Shown here in pieces: positions 6,805 through 15,245 of a stretch of DNA of 20,330 nucleotides. This stretch comes from a virus: the IMG/VR virus record IMGVR_UViG_3300009128_000167, positions 1-20,330 of that record; one strand, 5' to 3'. Within the stretch, counting starts at the first letter, position 1; each line of letters starts with the position of its first letter. The notes under the pieces are model-generated. The model was not told the DNA's origin, did no database searches, and saw only the letters and a program-made list of their open reading frames with translations. The translations under genes were made by a program, and so were the position numbers.

Positions 6805-8121
6805 ATGGCAATTGACAACTTTAGTAGGGCAATCAGAGATGTTTCTACACACGTAAGTAATGCAAAAAACAAAGCAATTGATTCTACGTTTGCAGCGTAT
6901 GTTGTTGATGTCATCGACGATCCAAAAAGAGTCTCACCTGAAAGAAAAGAGACAATTTTAAAGTTTTTACACAATAAATCGGCTTTCGATTATCTTCCCG
7001 GCAAATCAGTAATATTTGCAAAAATCGATTCTAGTAGGAAAATGAAAGGAAAAAAAGTCTATTATGCTTTACCTTTTATGTCTACACATCTTTCACAGCC
7101 AATAAATGCTGGAGAAATGGTATGGGTTTTTAACGATAATGGGTCATATTATTGGGTATCAAGAAAGGTCTCGCTGTCTAATCTTGAAGATGTAAATTTT
7201 ACATCTGGATTACGAACAGTAAGCGAAACAGACTCTACAACAACTAGATCAAATTTTGATATAGCTAACGGTATAGATAACACTGATGAAAATACAAACG
7301 CAGACTTTCCATCACTTATATCGACAGCCGATGCCGATCTTGTAAAACTCATGACATTTTTTGACAGTCATTCTTCAAAAAGCTTTGTAGGCGAACCAAC
7401 ACCAAATATCAAACCAAAAGGAAATGAATTCTTAATTCAAGGGGGGAATAATTCTTCTATTAGATTAGGTAATGACAATTTTTATGGGACAGGGAATATA
7501 GATATAACGTCAGGTTTAGCTTCACTTTTTAATGAGACAAGACAAAACTCTCGCGGATATTCAGAAACAAATAGAGCTTTATATGACGACAGAGATGAAG
7601 CTGAAGGTAATCCAGATCTTGTAGCTGATGAAGCAAGAATTTTTATTTCATCTAAGACAGAAAATACAGACTTAAAGTTTAACTTAGAGACTACTAATAT
7701 TGACGAAGACGTAATTAATACAGCTTCTCCAGAAGAATCGTCACTAATTGCGTCAAAAGCAACAAATCAGATTATGATCGCTAGAGAAAATGGTATTGTT
7801 AAAATAATTCATGAATCTGGTTCCAATATAACGATGGATTCTGACGGGAATATACAGATATCTTGTCACCCAGAAGGAAAAATACGATTTGGATCTTCTT
7901 CATCTTTAGAGCCTTTTGTGCGCGGAGATAAAATGCTATCAGAATTTAACAAATTGAAAACAGCAATAAATACAATGGCTGCCACTCTAAAATCAGGTGG
8001 AACTACACCGGGGTTTGGCGGTCCCAATCCTATTCTCGCCACTGCAATGACAAAATTAGAAGTCGACGCTAGCTCAATAAATATGGAAGGATCACTTTCA
8101 GAAAAAATAAAAGGAGAATAA
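6805..8121 (+). CDS. gp5: Baseplate central spike / hub protein (gp5-like, OB-fold)
   Basis: The 438-residue protein has an N-terminal OB-fold-like domain (about 28-122) with alternating strands such as GKSVIFAKID and GEMVWVFNDNGSYYWVS, as in gp5/VgrG-type spike proteins. A long variable middle follows. Near the C-terminus (about 318-375) short repeating beta strands (IVKIIHESGSNITMDSDGNI) lead to PFVRGDKM, the pattern of a triple-stranded beta-helix needle followed by a hub-facing segment. It probably forms the trimeric spike that pierces the host envelope. The lysozyme domain found between these parts in T4 gp5 is not visible. It begins three bases after the previous stop. The gene and gp25/gp6-like genes form a classic hub-wedge cluster. 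Confidence 0.75.
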   Translation: MAIDNFSRAIRDVSTHVSNAKNKAIDSTFAAYVVDVIDDPKRVSPERKETILKFLHNKSAFDYLPGKSVIFAKIDSSRKMKGKKVYYALPFMSTHLSQPINAGEMVWVFNDNGSYYWVSRKVSLSNLEDVNFTSGLRTVSETDSTTTRSNFDIANGIDNTDENTNADFPSLISTADADLVKLMTFFDSHSSKSFVGEPTPNIKPKGNEFLIQGGNNSSIRLGNDNFYGTGNIDITSGLASLFNETRQNSRGYSETNRALYDDRDEAEGNPDLVADEARIFISSKTENTDLKFNLETTNIDEDVINTASPEESSLIASKATNQIMIARENGIVKIIHESGSNITMDSDGNIQISCHPEGKIRFGSSSSLEPFVRGDKMLSEFNKLKTAINTMAATLKSGGTTPGFGGPNPILATAMTKLEVDASSINMEGSLSEKIKGE

Positions 8122-8124
8122 ATG
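8113..8124 (+). promoter_or_regulatory. Second copy of the stop/start junction with embedded ribosome binding site
   Basis: GGAGAATAAATG is identical to 6424-6435. It ends the spike gene (GGA-GAA-TAA) and starts the 64-residue gene, with GGAG placed five bases before ATG. Confidence 0.6.
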
Positions 8125-8316
8125 TCAGGAAATATTTCATCAAACGAAATTGCTGATTTGAAAGAGTCTATAATTTCAGCTTTCTTAACGGCATCAGGGC
8201 TCTCGACAACAAATAAAGATCACGAAGACGCTGTTAAAAAAATAGAAACACTCGGGAGCGATCTGACGGACGCTATTTCAAAATTTGTAGAAGTCGCGCT
8301 CGCGCCACCTGAATAA
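8122..8316 (+). CDS. Small acidic helical protein between spike and gp25-like genes
   Basis: This 64-residue protein is predicted to be mostly helical and is acidic: SSNEIADLKESIISAFLTA, a loop, then a second helix (DAVKKIETLGSDLTDAISKF), ending in PPE. It has no membrane segment, signal or cysteine. The start is fixed by the preceding stop and a shared SD. Its position in the hub cluster suggests a minor hub, spike-cap or chaperone part, but it has no metal-binding PAAR features and I do not recognise a family. Codon use looks like that of its neighbours, which supports a real gene. Confidence 0.65.
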   Translation: MSGNISSNEIADLKESIISAFLTASGLSTTNKDHEDAVKKIETLGSDLTDAISKFVEVALAPPE

Positions 8317-8368
8317 TTTTGTAATAACATAAAAAAATATTCGTTATATTTATTATTAGAGGGAATGG
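8317..8368 (+). promoter_or_regulatory. AT-rich gap, possible promoter before the gp25-like gene
   Basis: This is one of only three clear gaps in the cluster. It contains TATATT (8345-8350, five of six to TATAAT) but no fitting -35 at 17 bases. AACATAAAAAAATATT (8326-8341) nearly repeats a sequence in the 5' leader (149-163). GTTATATTTAT (8343-8353) differs by one base from GTTATAATTAT at 17126-17136. GAGGG (8359-8363) serves the start at 8369. No terminator hairpin is apparent. Confidence 0.25.
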
Positions 8369-8839
8369 ATGTTAAAATATAATTTCAAAAACGTTGGAAT
8401 AGAAAGAAATTCTGATGAATTAAAATCAAACAGCACGTTTGAAGCCTCTTATGGGATAAAAACGCCATTAAACAAAGGAACTGGCGTTATTTTTGACATG
8501 TCAACTGATTTTCGAAGTCAAATAAATGACAATCTTAGTAATCTGATAAAAACTAATCATGGCGAAAGATTGGGCTCATTCAATATAGGCGCCAATATTC
8601 AACCACTACTAACAGAGAAACTGTCAGAAGACGACTTCGCTCAAGCTGTAATGTCACGCATAAAGACAGCAGTATCTTTAAGTATGCCATACATAGAGCT
8701 ATCAGGTTTCGAATATACGCAAGGTAAGATTGACATAATAACAGGAGCAGCATCGGCTCATTTATCGATATCGTATTCGATACGAAGCGTTAACATAATA
8801 AATAAAAAACTTAGCGTAGTAATACAGCCAGTGAGTTAA
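8369..8839 (+). CDS. gp25: Baseplate wedge protein, gp25-like (W/lysozyme-like fold)
   Basis: At 156 residues it has the normal size for gp25-like proteins. The family hallmark is visible: an N-terminal strand region, then DNLSNLIKTNHGERL (54-68), corresponding to the conserved NLLxTxxGER segment. A helix (DDFAQAVMSRIKTAVSLSMP) and paired C-terminal strands complete the fold. Like T4 gp25 and phage P2 W it should sit at the core of the wedge, joining sheath start and gp6-like arms; it is structural despite the lysozyme-like name. GAGGG stands five bases before the ATG. An overlapping ATG at 8365 is out of frame and hits a stop after five codons. The next gene starts one base after its stop, which fits the gp25-gp6 pairing. 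Confidence 0.9.
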   Translation: MLKYNFKNVGIERNSDELKSNSTFEASYGIKTPLNKGTGVIFDMSTDFRSQINDNLSNLIKTNHGERLGSFNIGANIQPLLTEKLSEDDFAQAVMSRIKTAVSLSMPYIELSGFEYTQGKIDIITGAASAHLSISYSIRSVNIINKKLSVVIQPVS

Positions 8840-8840
8840 A

Positions 8841-10676
8841 ATGCAACAAAAATTAATAAACAACTTAACAAGAAAAAAAAAGAGAACATTTTATGGTCGT
8901 GACTTCGACGCACTTCGAACTGATCTTTTAAGTTACGCTACAACGTATTTCCCTGATTCTATTCAAGATTTTTCAGATGCCTCTGTGGGCGGACTGTTTC
9001 TTGACATGGCAGCGCATGTAGGCGATGTGATGTCATTCTACTTAGATCATCAGTTTAACGAGCTAGATATAAACACAGCTACACAAACAAAGAACATTGA
9101 AAAGCTTCTAAAATCAGCTGGAATAAAAAACAGATCATCGTCACCATCTATCGTTGAGGTAGATTTTTATTTGACTGTGCCTTCAACAACAGATATTAAC
9201 GATAATGTTGTTGTTGACCCAGATGTCTTACCTATTATATTAGCAGGGACAACAATGAAATCAAATTCGGGAATAAAATTCGAACTAATGGAAGATTTAG
9301 ATTTTTCAAAACAGATTTTTGACGAATACTTACACGAACGTTTTATAAATGTGGACGATCTCGACTCAGATTTAAATCCTAATTCTTATATAGTTAAAAT
9401 GAAAGGAATTTGTGTATCCGGAGAATCTAAAACAACAACAATCCCGGTTGGAGAATTTAAACAATTTAAAAAAATAACAATACAAGATGCTGATATTAAC
9501 GAAATATTAAGAGTAATAGACTCGTCTGGGAACGAATACTATGAAGTTGATTATTTGTCTCAAGATGTCGTCTTTAAAGCTGTGCAAAATAAAAGCTACG
9601 ATTATGATAAAGTTTCAGATAATTTAGAGATTCTTCCGGCGCCATACAGATTCACAAGAGAGTTTGACAGAAGTTCATCATTCACTAACTTAACATTTGG
9701 TAGCGGCAACGCAATGACTTTAGATACTGACTATATACCGGACCCAAGTGAATTTGCTCTCCCTATGTATGGAAAATCAGTTGTAAGTAGACAATCAATT
9801 GACCCAAATAACATGCTGTCAACATCAACTTTGGGTATGTCACCGTATAACACGAAGCTTACAATAGTCTATAGAAAGGGCGGGGGTCTAAACAACAATG
9901 TATCAGCTGAATCAATAAAAACAATTGAAAATCTAGAAATAACGTATAACAGAAACTCTTCTTCTTATAATAATTTTGCAATAAAGACATCACTAAATAT
10001 AAACAATGTAAACTCTTCAAAAGGTGGAGAAGACAAACCTACAATAAACGAATTAAGATATGAATATAAAGGCCATCAAAATTCTCAGTCTAGAATTGTT
10101 ACAAAAGGCGATCTTTTGACTAGAGTGTATACATTACCAACAAACTTCGGAAGAGTATTTAGAGCAGGGCTTTCAAATACAACTTCAAATCTATTTTCCA
10201 CCCAATTATTTATAATAAGCAGAGACGCTTCAGGAAAATTAGTTGCCTCTTCTGACAGTCTTAAAAAGAATCTTGAAGTATATTTGAATCAATATAGACT
10301 AATAACAGACGCTATTGATATTCTTGATGCTTTTGTTATTAATATCGGCGTTGAGTACGAGATAGTGACTGATGGAATTATACATAAAAGTATTATAGTC
10401 GCAGACATAAACAAAAAAATAAAATCATTTTTTGATATAAAAAAGTGGCAACTTGATATGCCGATAAATAGTACTGATCTTGAACTTATTATCAACAACG
10501 TTTCGGGAGTCATCTCGCTAAATTATTGTAAACTAATAAATAAGACAGGTGGAAGCTACAGCGCCCAAAGTATAGACATAGCTGCAAGCACTACGGGTAA
10601 ATTTTTAGTAGGACCACCTGGCTCAATATTCGAGTTAAAGAATTCATCTGACGATATTCAAGGATACGTGAAATAA
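8841..10676 (+). CDS. gp6: Baseplate wedge protein, gp6-like (J-family)
   Basis: The 611-residue length is close to T4 gp6 (about 660). The N-terminus is typical: YGRDFDALRTDLLSYA (18-33), a pattern SVGGLFLDMAAHVGDVMSFY (48-67), then a helix with TQTKNIEKLLKSAGIK. A beta-rich middle follows (about 100-430). The C-terminal part (about 467-570) contains DSLKKNLEVYLNQYRLITDA and INIGVEYEIV, the J/gp6 C-terminal dimerisation type region, and ends near ISLNYCKLIN. It should form the wedge dimers that make the inner baseplate ring and change shape on contraction. It overlaps the next ATG by one base (TAATG). The identification is strong. Confidence 0.88.
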   Translation: MQQKLINNLTRKKKRTFYGRDFDALRTDLLSYATTYFPDSIQDFSDASVGGLFLDMAAHVGDVMSFYLDHQFNELDINTATQTKNIEKLLKSAGIKNRSSSPSIVEVDFYLTVPSTTDINDNVVVDPDVLPIILAGTTMKSNSGIKFELMEDLDFSKQIFDEYLHERFINVDDLDSDLNPNSYIVKMKGICVSGESKTTTIPVGEFKQFKKITIQDADINEILRVIDSSGNEYYEVDYLSQDVVFKAVQNKSYDYDKVSDNLEILPAPYRFTREFDRSSSFTNLTFGSGNAMTLDTDYIPDPSEFALPMYGKSVVSRQSIDPNNMLSTSTLGMSPYNTKLTIVYRKGGGLNNNVSAESIKTIENLEITYNRNSSSYNNFAIKTSLNINNVNSSKGGEDKPTINELRYEYKGHQNSQSRIVTKGDLLTRVYTLPTNFGRVFRAGLSNTTSNLFSTQLFIISRDASGKLVASSDSLKKNLEVYLNQYRLITDAIDILDAFVINIGVEYEIVTDGIIHKSIIVADINKKIKSFFDIKKWQLDMPINSTDLELIINNVSGVISLNYCKLINKTGGSYSAQSIDIAASTTGKFLVGPPGSIFELKNSSDDIQGYVK

Positions 10677-11812
10677 TGTATAAAATAATACCGGCAACTG
10701 CTGATGCTTATATAACAAACAAAATACTTAACAAAACAACTCGAGCTACAGACGCCAACACTGGGCTTTCAAGCACTCTGGATATTTTTAAATTATATTC
10801 TGAAAACTCTTTTGATGGTGAAGCCAACCCGATAGAGCTGTCGAGGGCCCTGATTAAATTTGACCTTGATGATGTAATGGCACTCACACCAACAACACTA
10901 ACCGACTTTTCATGTGAATTACATATGTTTGACACATTCGGGGGACAAACAACACCATCGAATTTTACTCTACAGCTTTTCCCGCTTGCAAAAGAATTCA
11001 CTGAAGGAATGGGACGAGATGTAGAATCGTTTGATGATCTTGATGTCTGTAACTACACTATTTCATCTTATAACAGTTCAGGCCCCGGAAATATATTATG
11101 GGACACAGAGGGCGCCGACGCTGATGTAGATGATGTCCTGAAGACAGGTTACCCAGGAATGACTCAAGACTTCGCTCAAGGGACTGAAGATCTTGTTATT
11201 GACGTAACTGATGTAATTTCTGATATGATCGATGAAACAATTTCGAATTACGGGTTTAGACTTTCATTTATAGCCACTGAAGAAACAGATTCAAAAACAC
11301 GTTTTGTAAAGCGTTTTGTATCACGACACTCAACTGATAAAAATAAAACGCCAAGACTAATAATAAAATATAAAGATGCAATCGAATCTTCTACAGACGA
11401 CGTAAATTATACAAATTATCAAGCTACAATTCTCAATCTTCAAAAAGAATATAATCACTCTGATATCGTAAGACTTCACGTCTTTATTGAGGATAGAAAT
11501 TATAATCTTGTTGAGTCTTCAAAAGTACCTCTAAAAAACAAAGGCTTGCTTATAGGATCTTCGGACGTCGATGTGGGTGTATCAAGTAGTACATTGTGTT
11601 TCTCTATTGTCGATAAATCAAGCAACGATATTATAATTCCGTTTGACAAGACGGGAACCATTGTGTCGTTTGATGCAGATGAAATGTTCTTTAGTCTCGA
11701 TACAAATAATCTTACAAAAAATAATTCATACGAAATAAAATTCAGAATTTATGACAACACGTCGGGATTACAATATACTGTTGGTGAAGACTTCATATTT
11801 AGGGTAGTTTGA
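10676..11812 (+). CDS. Beta-sandwich structural protein with DNRLRE-like domain
   Basis: Residues about 1-232 of 378 resemble a DNRLRE/CBM96-type beta sandwich. It begins with IIPATADAYITNK and repeats strand patterns such as ELSRALIKFDLDDV and LTDFSCELHMFD. It also has the late features VIDVTDVISDMI, GFRLSFIATEETDSKTRFV and a closing PRLIIKYKDA, which these domains usually show as RLIVTY. Residues about 240-378 form a second, Ig-like beta region. In cellular proteins such domains are extracellular and often bind carbohydrate. In a baseplate cluster, between the gp6-like gene and a large gp7-like candidate, it is most likely a wedge-peripheral or fibre-attachment protein. There is no signal peptide, consistent with a virion part. 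AGGA (10661-10664) is 11 bases from the start. Confidence 0.7.
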   Translation: MYKIIPATADAYITNKILNKTTRATDANTGLSSTLDIFKLYSENSFDGEANPIELSRALIKFDLDDVMALTPTTLTDFSCELHMFDTFGGQTTPSNFTLQLFPLAKEFTEGMGRDVESFDDLDVCNYTISSYNSSGPGNILWDTEGADADVDDVLKTGYPGMTQDFAQGTEDLVIDVTDVISDMIDETISNYGFRLSFIATEETDSKTRFVKRFVSRHSTDKNKTPRLIIKYKDAIESSTDDVNYTNYQATILNLQKEYNHSDIVRLHVFIEDRNYNLVESSKVPLKNKGLLIGSSDVDVGVSSSTLCFSIVDKSSNDIIIPFDKTGTIVSFDADEMFFSLDTNNLTKNNSYEIKFRIYDNTSGLQYTVGEDFIFRVV

Positions 11813-11813
11813 T

Positions 11814-14800
11814 ATGACAATTTATACGAATTCTATAAGCAAATTATTCAACAATAAGTTGTTTGATGAGTTTCCAGAGTCAGACTTCTTTAAAGAGACG
11901 TTAAAGTCAATTTCATCTACTCAACAATTAAATCTTGATTGGTCAAAATTTGAAAATCATACATTTTTCAATTCAGCAGTCTCTAACGTAAATACAGCGT
12001 TTGACAAACTTGTCAATGGATACCCAATCGATGGAACAAAAAAAGAAACAATTGATTTTATTAACTCATTGACAGGATTTGAGAAATATGTTTTAGATAG
12101 TTTCCCAAAAAACACTGGATTTTTAGAGTTTGACAAAGCGCTCTCAAATTATATAAACGTAAAAGATATAAAGAATTCTGGAATAGTAATAAAAGAATCA
12201 TCACCAACAAAAGGCGAACGTGGGCTCAACCCTGAAAACAATTCATTTTCTATTGAGATGAAACTAAACCCAAATGGCGTTACAAACTTAAATCAAATAG
12301 TCTTTCAAAAACTCGAAAATACAAATATAGGATTTACAATTGCTTTAGAAGCGTCTGTTGATCTTACAACGTGTAATTTATTATTCATAGTAACTACAGC
12401 AGAAATGACTTCATATATTTCGGCACCCATAAAAAAATCAGAATGGAATCATGTTGTTGCTGTTTTCGACAGATCAGCCAGTGATTCAACAATATCAGTT
12501 ACAATCGATGGAACAAAGATAACGAACGATACAATTCTTGAGATGTTCGAAATATCCCCTACTACTAATTATTTAAAAATAGGAACCGGAAATACGACGA
12601 CATATCAAGTTGGCCTTGACTTCTCACCTGCTGAGACTTTTGATGGTTACATTGACGAGCTTAGATATTATCACAAAGCTTTAACGTGGAGCGAAATTGA
12701 ACCAAAAATAAACAAAGAGTTATTTCAAGATGATGATTTAATTCTCTATTTTAGATTCAATGAACCTTACGACGTTGAAGAGTCTGTAAATACACCTTCA
12801 GTAGTGATAGATAGTTCTGGGAACGGATATCATAGTATTGTCGATAATTTTACTCCATCATTAAGAGATAATTCACTGATCGACAATCCTATGCATTTAG
12901 AAGATGACAGATATTTTCCTATCTTATTTCCAAACAACACGTTAGTAAAAGAATTTAACAATTCGCTGTTAACTGATGCTATTTTATATGATGATAATAA
13001 CCCGAATTTAATAACAAAACTAGTGCCCCCGCATTATTTTTTAGATGGCATGAAAGACACAAATTCAGATGAAAAAGGGTTCGGGTCAATTCTTGACGCA
13101 TATAAGGGAGAAAAACCAAACGAAGGAAAACTTGGTACTGCTCAACTTTTAACGTCTATGTTACTAATTTGGGGCAAGTTTTTTGACGAGATCAAAATAG
13201 TAACTGATAATTTTTCAAATTTAATAAACGTTGAATACGAAGATGAAGAAGCAACTATAAATACTTTTTTGACTTTTGTAGCTAAATATTATGGCTTTGA
13301 ATTGCCCACAATATTCACAGAAGCTTCATGGGAGCAGTTTTCTGACGGGTCAAATTTAGGAATTGAGACCGACAAATCTAGCGCTGCACTGTCATATATT
13401 CAGTCACAAATTTGGCGTCGAATTTTAGTAAACTTAAAAGACATATACAAATCAAAAGGAACAATAAATAGCATAAAGTCGTTTCTTCTTTCAGCCGGAG
13501 TTGACCCAAACTCACTTCTTAGACTTAGAGAGTATGGCGGAAATCTTAAAAATGACATAAAATATTCAAGAGAAGAAAAAATAGAAACCTCTACAATGCT
13601 TGATTTTTCTGGATCGCTCGGGACTGCAGTCGTAGCCGATATGCCTTTTATACAATCAGGGTTTCTTTCGGGTTCAAGAATAGAGACTGGGTTTCCAGAA
13701 ATTCAAGGAAATATGATCAGTATTGACACATTTTATTCACCTGGTGATGATATACCACATGCTGATCAACAGTCGAGACATGGCATATCTGATCACGAAT
13801 CAGATGGATTATATTCGTCAGGGTCGTTCTTATACGAAGGAATTTATTCATTCCCAGTTGATCGAGAATACGAAGAATTTCAAAGTCTCTTGCGAATAAA
13901 CTCTTCAGGCACATCTCAGGATAACGTTATCGTTAATATAGTTGCTCAATCTTCGTCACTTGATCCTGAAGATAATAAAATCAAGTGCTTTTTGACTCCT
14001 GCTGATAATTTGTTACCAACAAAAGTTGAGCTTGTTCTGACTGGAGTCAATATATTTGATGGAAAAAAATGGAACGTATGCGTCGGAAGAGACAGATTTG
14101 ATGAAATAGAGAATAACGTATCATCATCATATTACTTAAAAGCGACACGCCAAATGTTTGGTGATATAAAAGAGTTTCATCAGACAAGTGCCCTGTACGA
14201 AGAGTTGTTTCATGGATCTGATTCATTTGCAACTATAGACGCAACAGATAACGTCAATGGTCATTTCTTTACAATTGGAAAACAAACGTTCGGCGTTCCT
14301 TCGTCTAATAAGTTTTTGAATAGCTTTGGTTCTAGTTCCGAAGAAATGACAACAACGTTTGAGGGGAAAGTTGGGCATTTAAGAATGTGGTCAAAATCGT
14401 TTGATGACAAAGATTGGAAAGAACACGTTCGAAATTATACATCACTGGGTGTAAAATCACCTTTTGACAATTTCAACTTCAATACCCATGCTTCAGGTTC
14501 GTTTCAGAGACTGAGGGTTGATGCATCAACAGATCAATCTGACACTGTTGCTTCTGCTCTTGGTGAAATATCTATATTTGATTATTCACAAAACGAAAAA
14601 CATTTGTTAGGGACTGGGTTTGAACCAGAAAACACTGTCATAAAATCGGAAAATTTCTATTTTAATATCATATCACCAAAATTCGACCTTCTTCAGACAA
14701 ATAACAAAGTTAGAGCTCGCGGGCTTCAAGATGAAACGAATGTAGAAAACTCATTGAATGCAATTCAAGGTCTCGTGCATGAAGTCCCACTGTTTGAAAA

Positions 14801-15236
14801 GTTTTTTGATGACCCTCGTTTTGCTGTTGAATTCTCTTCTATAGACGCACTCAACGAAGATATTATAAAAATGTTTAGCTCTCTTGATGTAATAAACGAT
14901 ATACTGGGACAACCAAATTTAATGTTTGCAGACTCTTATATTGATCTTGAAAATCTTCAAAAGATCTATTTTAACAGACTAACTGACAAACTTGACATCG
15001 ACGCTTATATGGGAATTTTTAAGTGGTTCGACGATGCTTATACTAAGATAATAAGGCAACTCTTGCCAAAAAAGACAAAGTATATGGGAACAAACTTTAT
15101 AATTGAGTCACATATGCTCGAGAGAAATAGGTTCAAATATTTGTTCGATGACATTTATATGAACTCATCAGAAAGAGATAATTCAAGGGGCAATATTTTT
15201 CTGTCTCAAATAGCTGGAACAGTTAAAAAGTTTTAA
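11814..15236 (+). CDS. Large baseplate wedge protein with two LamG-like jellyrolls (gp7-like candidate)
   Basis: The 1140-residue protein is mosaic. Residues 1-120 form a helical N-terminus. Residues about 135-320 are a LamG/concanavalin-like jellyroll: SFSIEMKLNP, SEWNHVVAVFD (209-219), FDGYIDELRYYHKALTWSEI (276-295), then LILYFRFNE. Residues about 440-575 are helical with the tail-protein segment IWRRILVNLKDIYKSKGT (533-550) and LLRLREYGG, seen in many phage baseplate/tail proteins. A second jellyroll-like part spans about 600-880, with KKWNVCVGRD and EGKVGHLRMWSKSF. The C-terminus (about 965-1115) has DPRFAVEFSSIDALNEDI, IYFNRLTDK and GTNFIIESHMLERNRFKY, matching a recurring conserved tail of large phage structural proteins as I recall it. 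Position after the gp6-like gene and size suggest a gp7-like wedge. AGGGTA (11801-11806) provides the SD. Confidence 0.7.
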   Translation: MTIYTNSISKLFNNKLFDEFPESDFFKETLKSISSTQQLNLDWSKFENHTFFNSAVSNVNTAFDKLVNGYPIDGTKKETIDFINSLTGFEKYVLDSFPKNTGFLEFDKALSNYINVKDIKNSGIVIKESSPTKGERGLNPENNSFSIEMKLNPNGVTNLNQIVFQKLENTNIGFTIALEASVDLTTCNLLFIVTTAEMTSYISAPIKKSEWNHVVAVFDRSASDSTISVTIDGTKITNDTILEMFEISPTTNYLKIGTGNTTTYQVGLDFSPAETFDGYIDELRYYHKALTWSEIEPKINKELFQDDDLILYFRFNEPYDVEESVNTPSVVIDSSGNGYHSIVDNFTPSLRDNSLIDNPMHLEDDRYFPILFPNNTLVKEFNNSLLTDAILYDDNNPNLITKLVPPHYFLDGMKDTNSDEKGFGSILDAYKGEKPNEGKLGTAQLLTSMLLIWGKFFDEIKIVTDNFSNLINVEYEDEEATINTFLTFVAKYYGFELPTIFTEASWEQFSDGSNLGIETDKSSAALSYIQSQIWRRILVNLKDIYKSKGTINSIKSFLLSAGVDPNSLLRLREYGGNLKNDIKYSREEKIETSTMLDFSGSLGTAVVADMPFIQSGFLSGSRIETGFPEIQGNMISIDTFYSPGDDIPHADQQSRHGISDHESDGLYSSGSFLYEGIYSFPVDREYEEFQSLLRINSSGTSQDNVIVNIVAQSSSLDPEDNKIKCFLTPADNLLPTKVELVLTGVNIFDGKKWNVCVGRDRFDEIENNVSSSYYLKATRQMFGDIKEFHQTSALYEELFHGSDSFATIDATDNVNGHFFTIGKQTFGVPSSNKFLNSFGSSSEEMTTTFEGKVGHLRMWSKSFDDKDWKEHVRNYTSLGVKSPFDNFNFNTHASGSFQRLRVDASTDQSDTVASALGEISIFDYSQNEKHLLGTGFEPENTVIKSENFYFNIISPKFDLLQTNNKVRARGLQDETNVENSLNAIQGLVHEVPLFEKFFDDPRFAVEFSSIDALNEDIIKMFSSLDVINDILGQPNLMFADSYIDLENLQKIYFNRLTDKLDIDAYMGIFKWFDDAYTKIIRQLLPKKTKYMGTNFIIESHMLERNRFKYLFDDIYMNSSERDNSRGNIFLSQIAGTVKKF

Positions 15237-15245
15237 GGAAAGATA

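Noticed and set aside
8317-8368. Rho-independent terminator
   Set aside because: The gap is AT-rich but has no GC-containing inverted repeat followed by a T run.
8369-8839. Lysozyme enzyme
   Set aside because: gp25-like proteins are often labelled lysozyme-like, but the conserved segment here is that of the structural wedge family.
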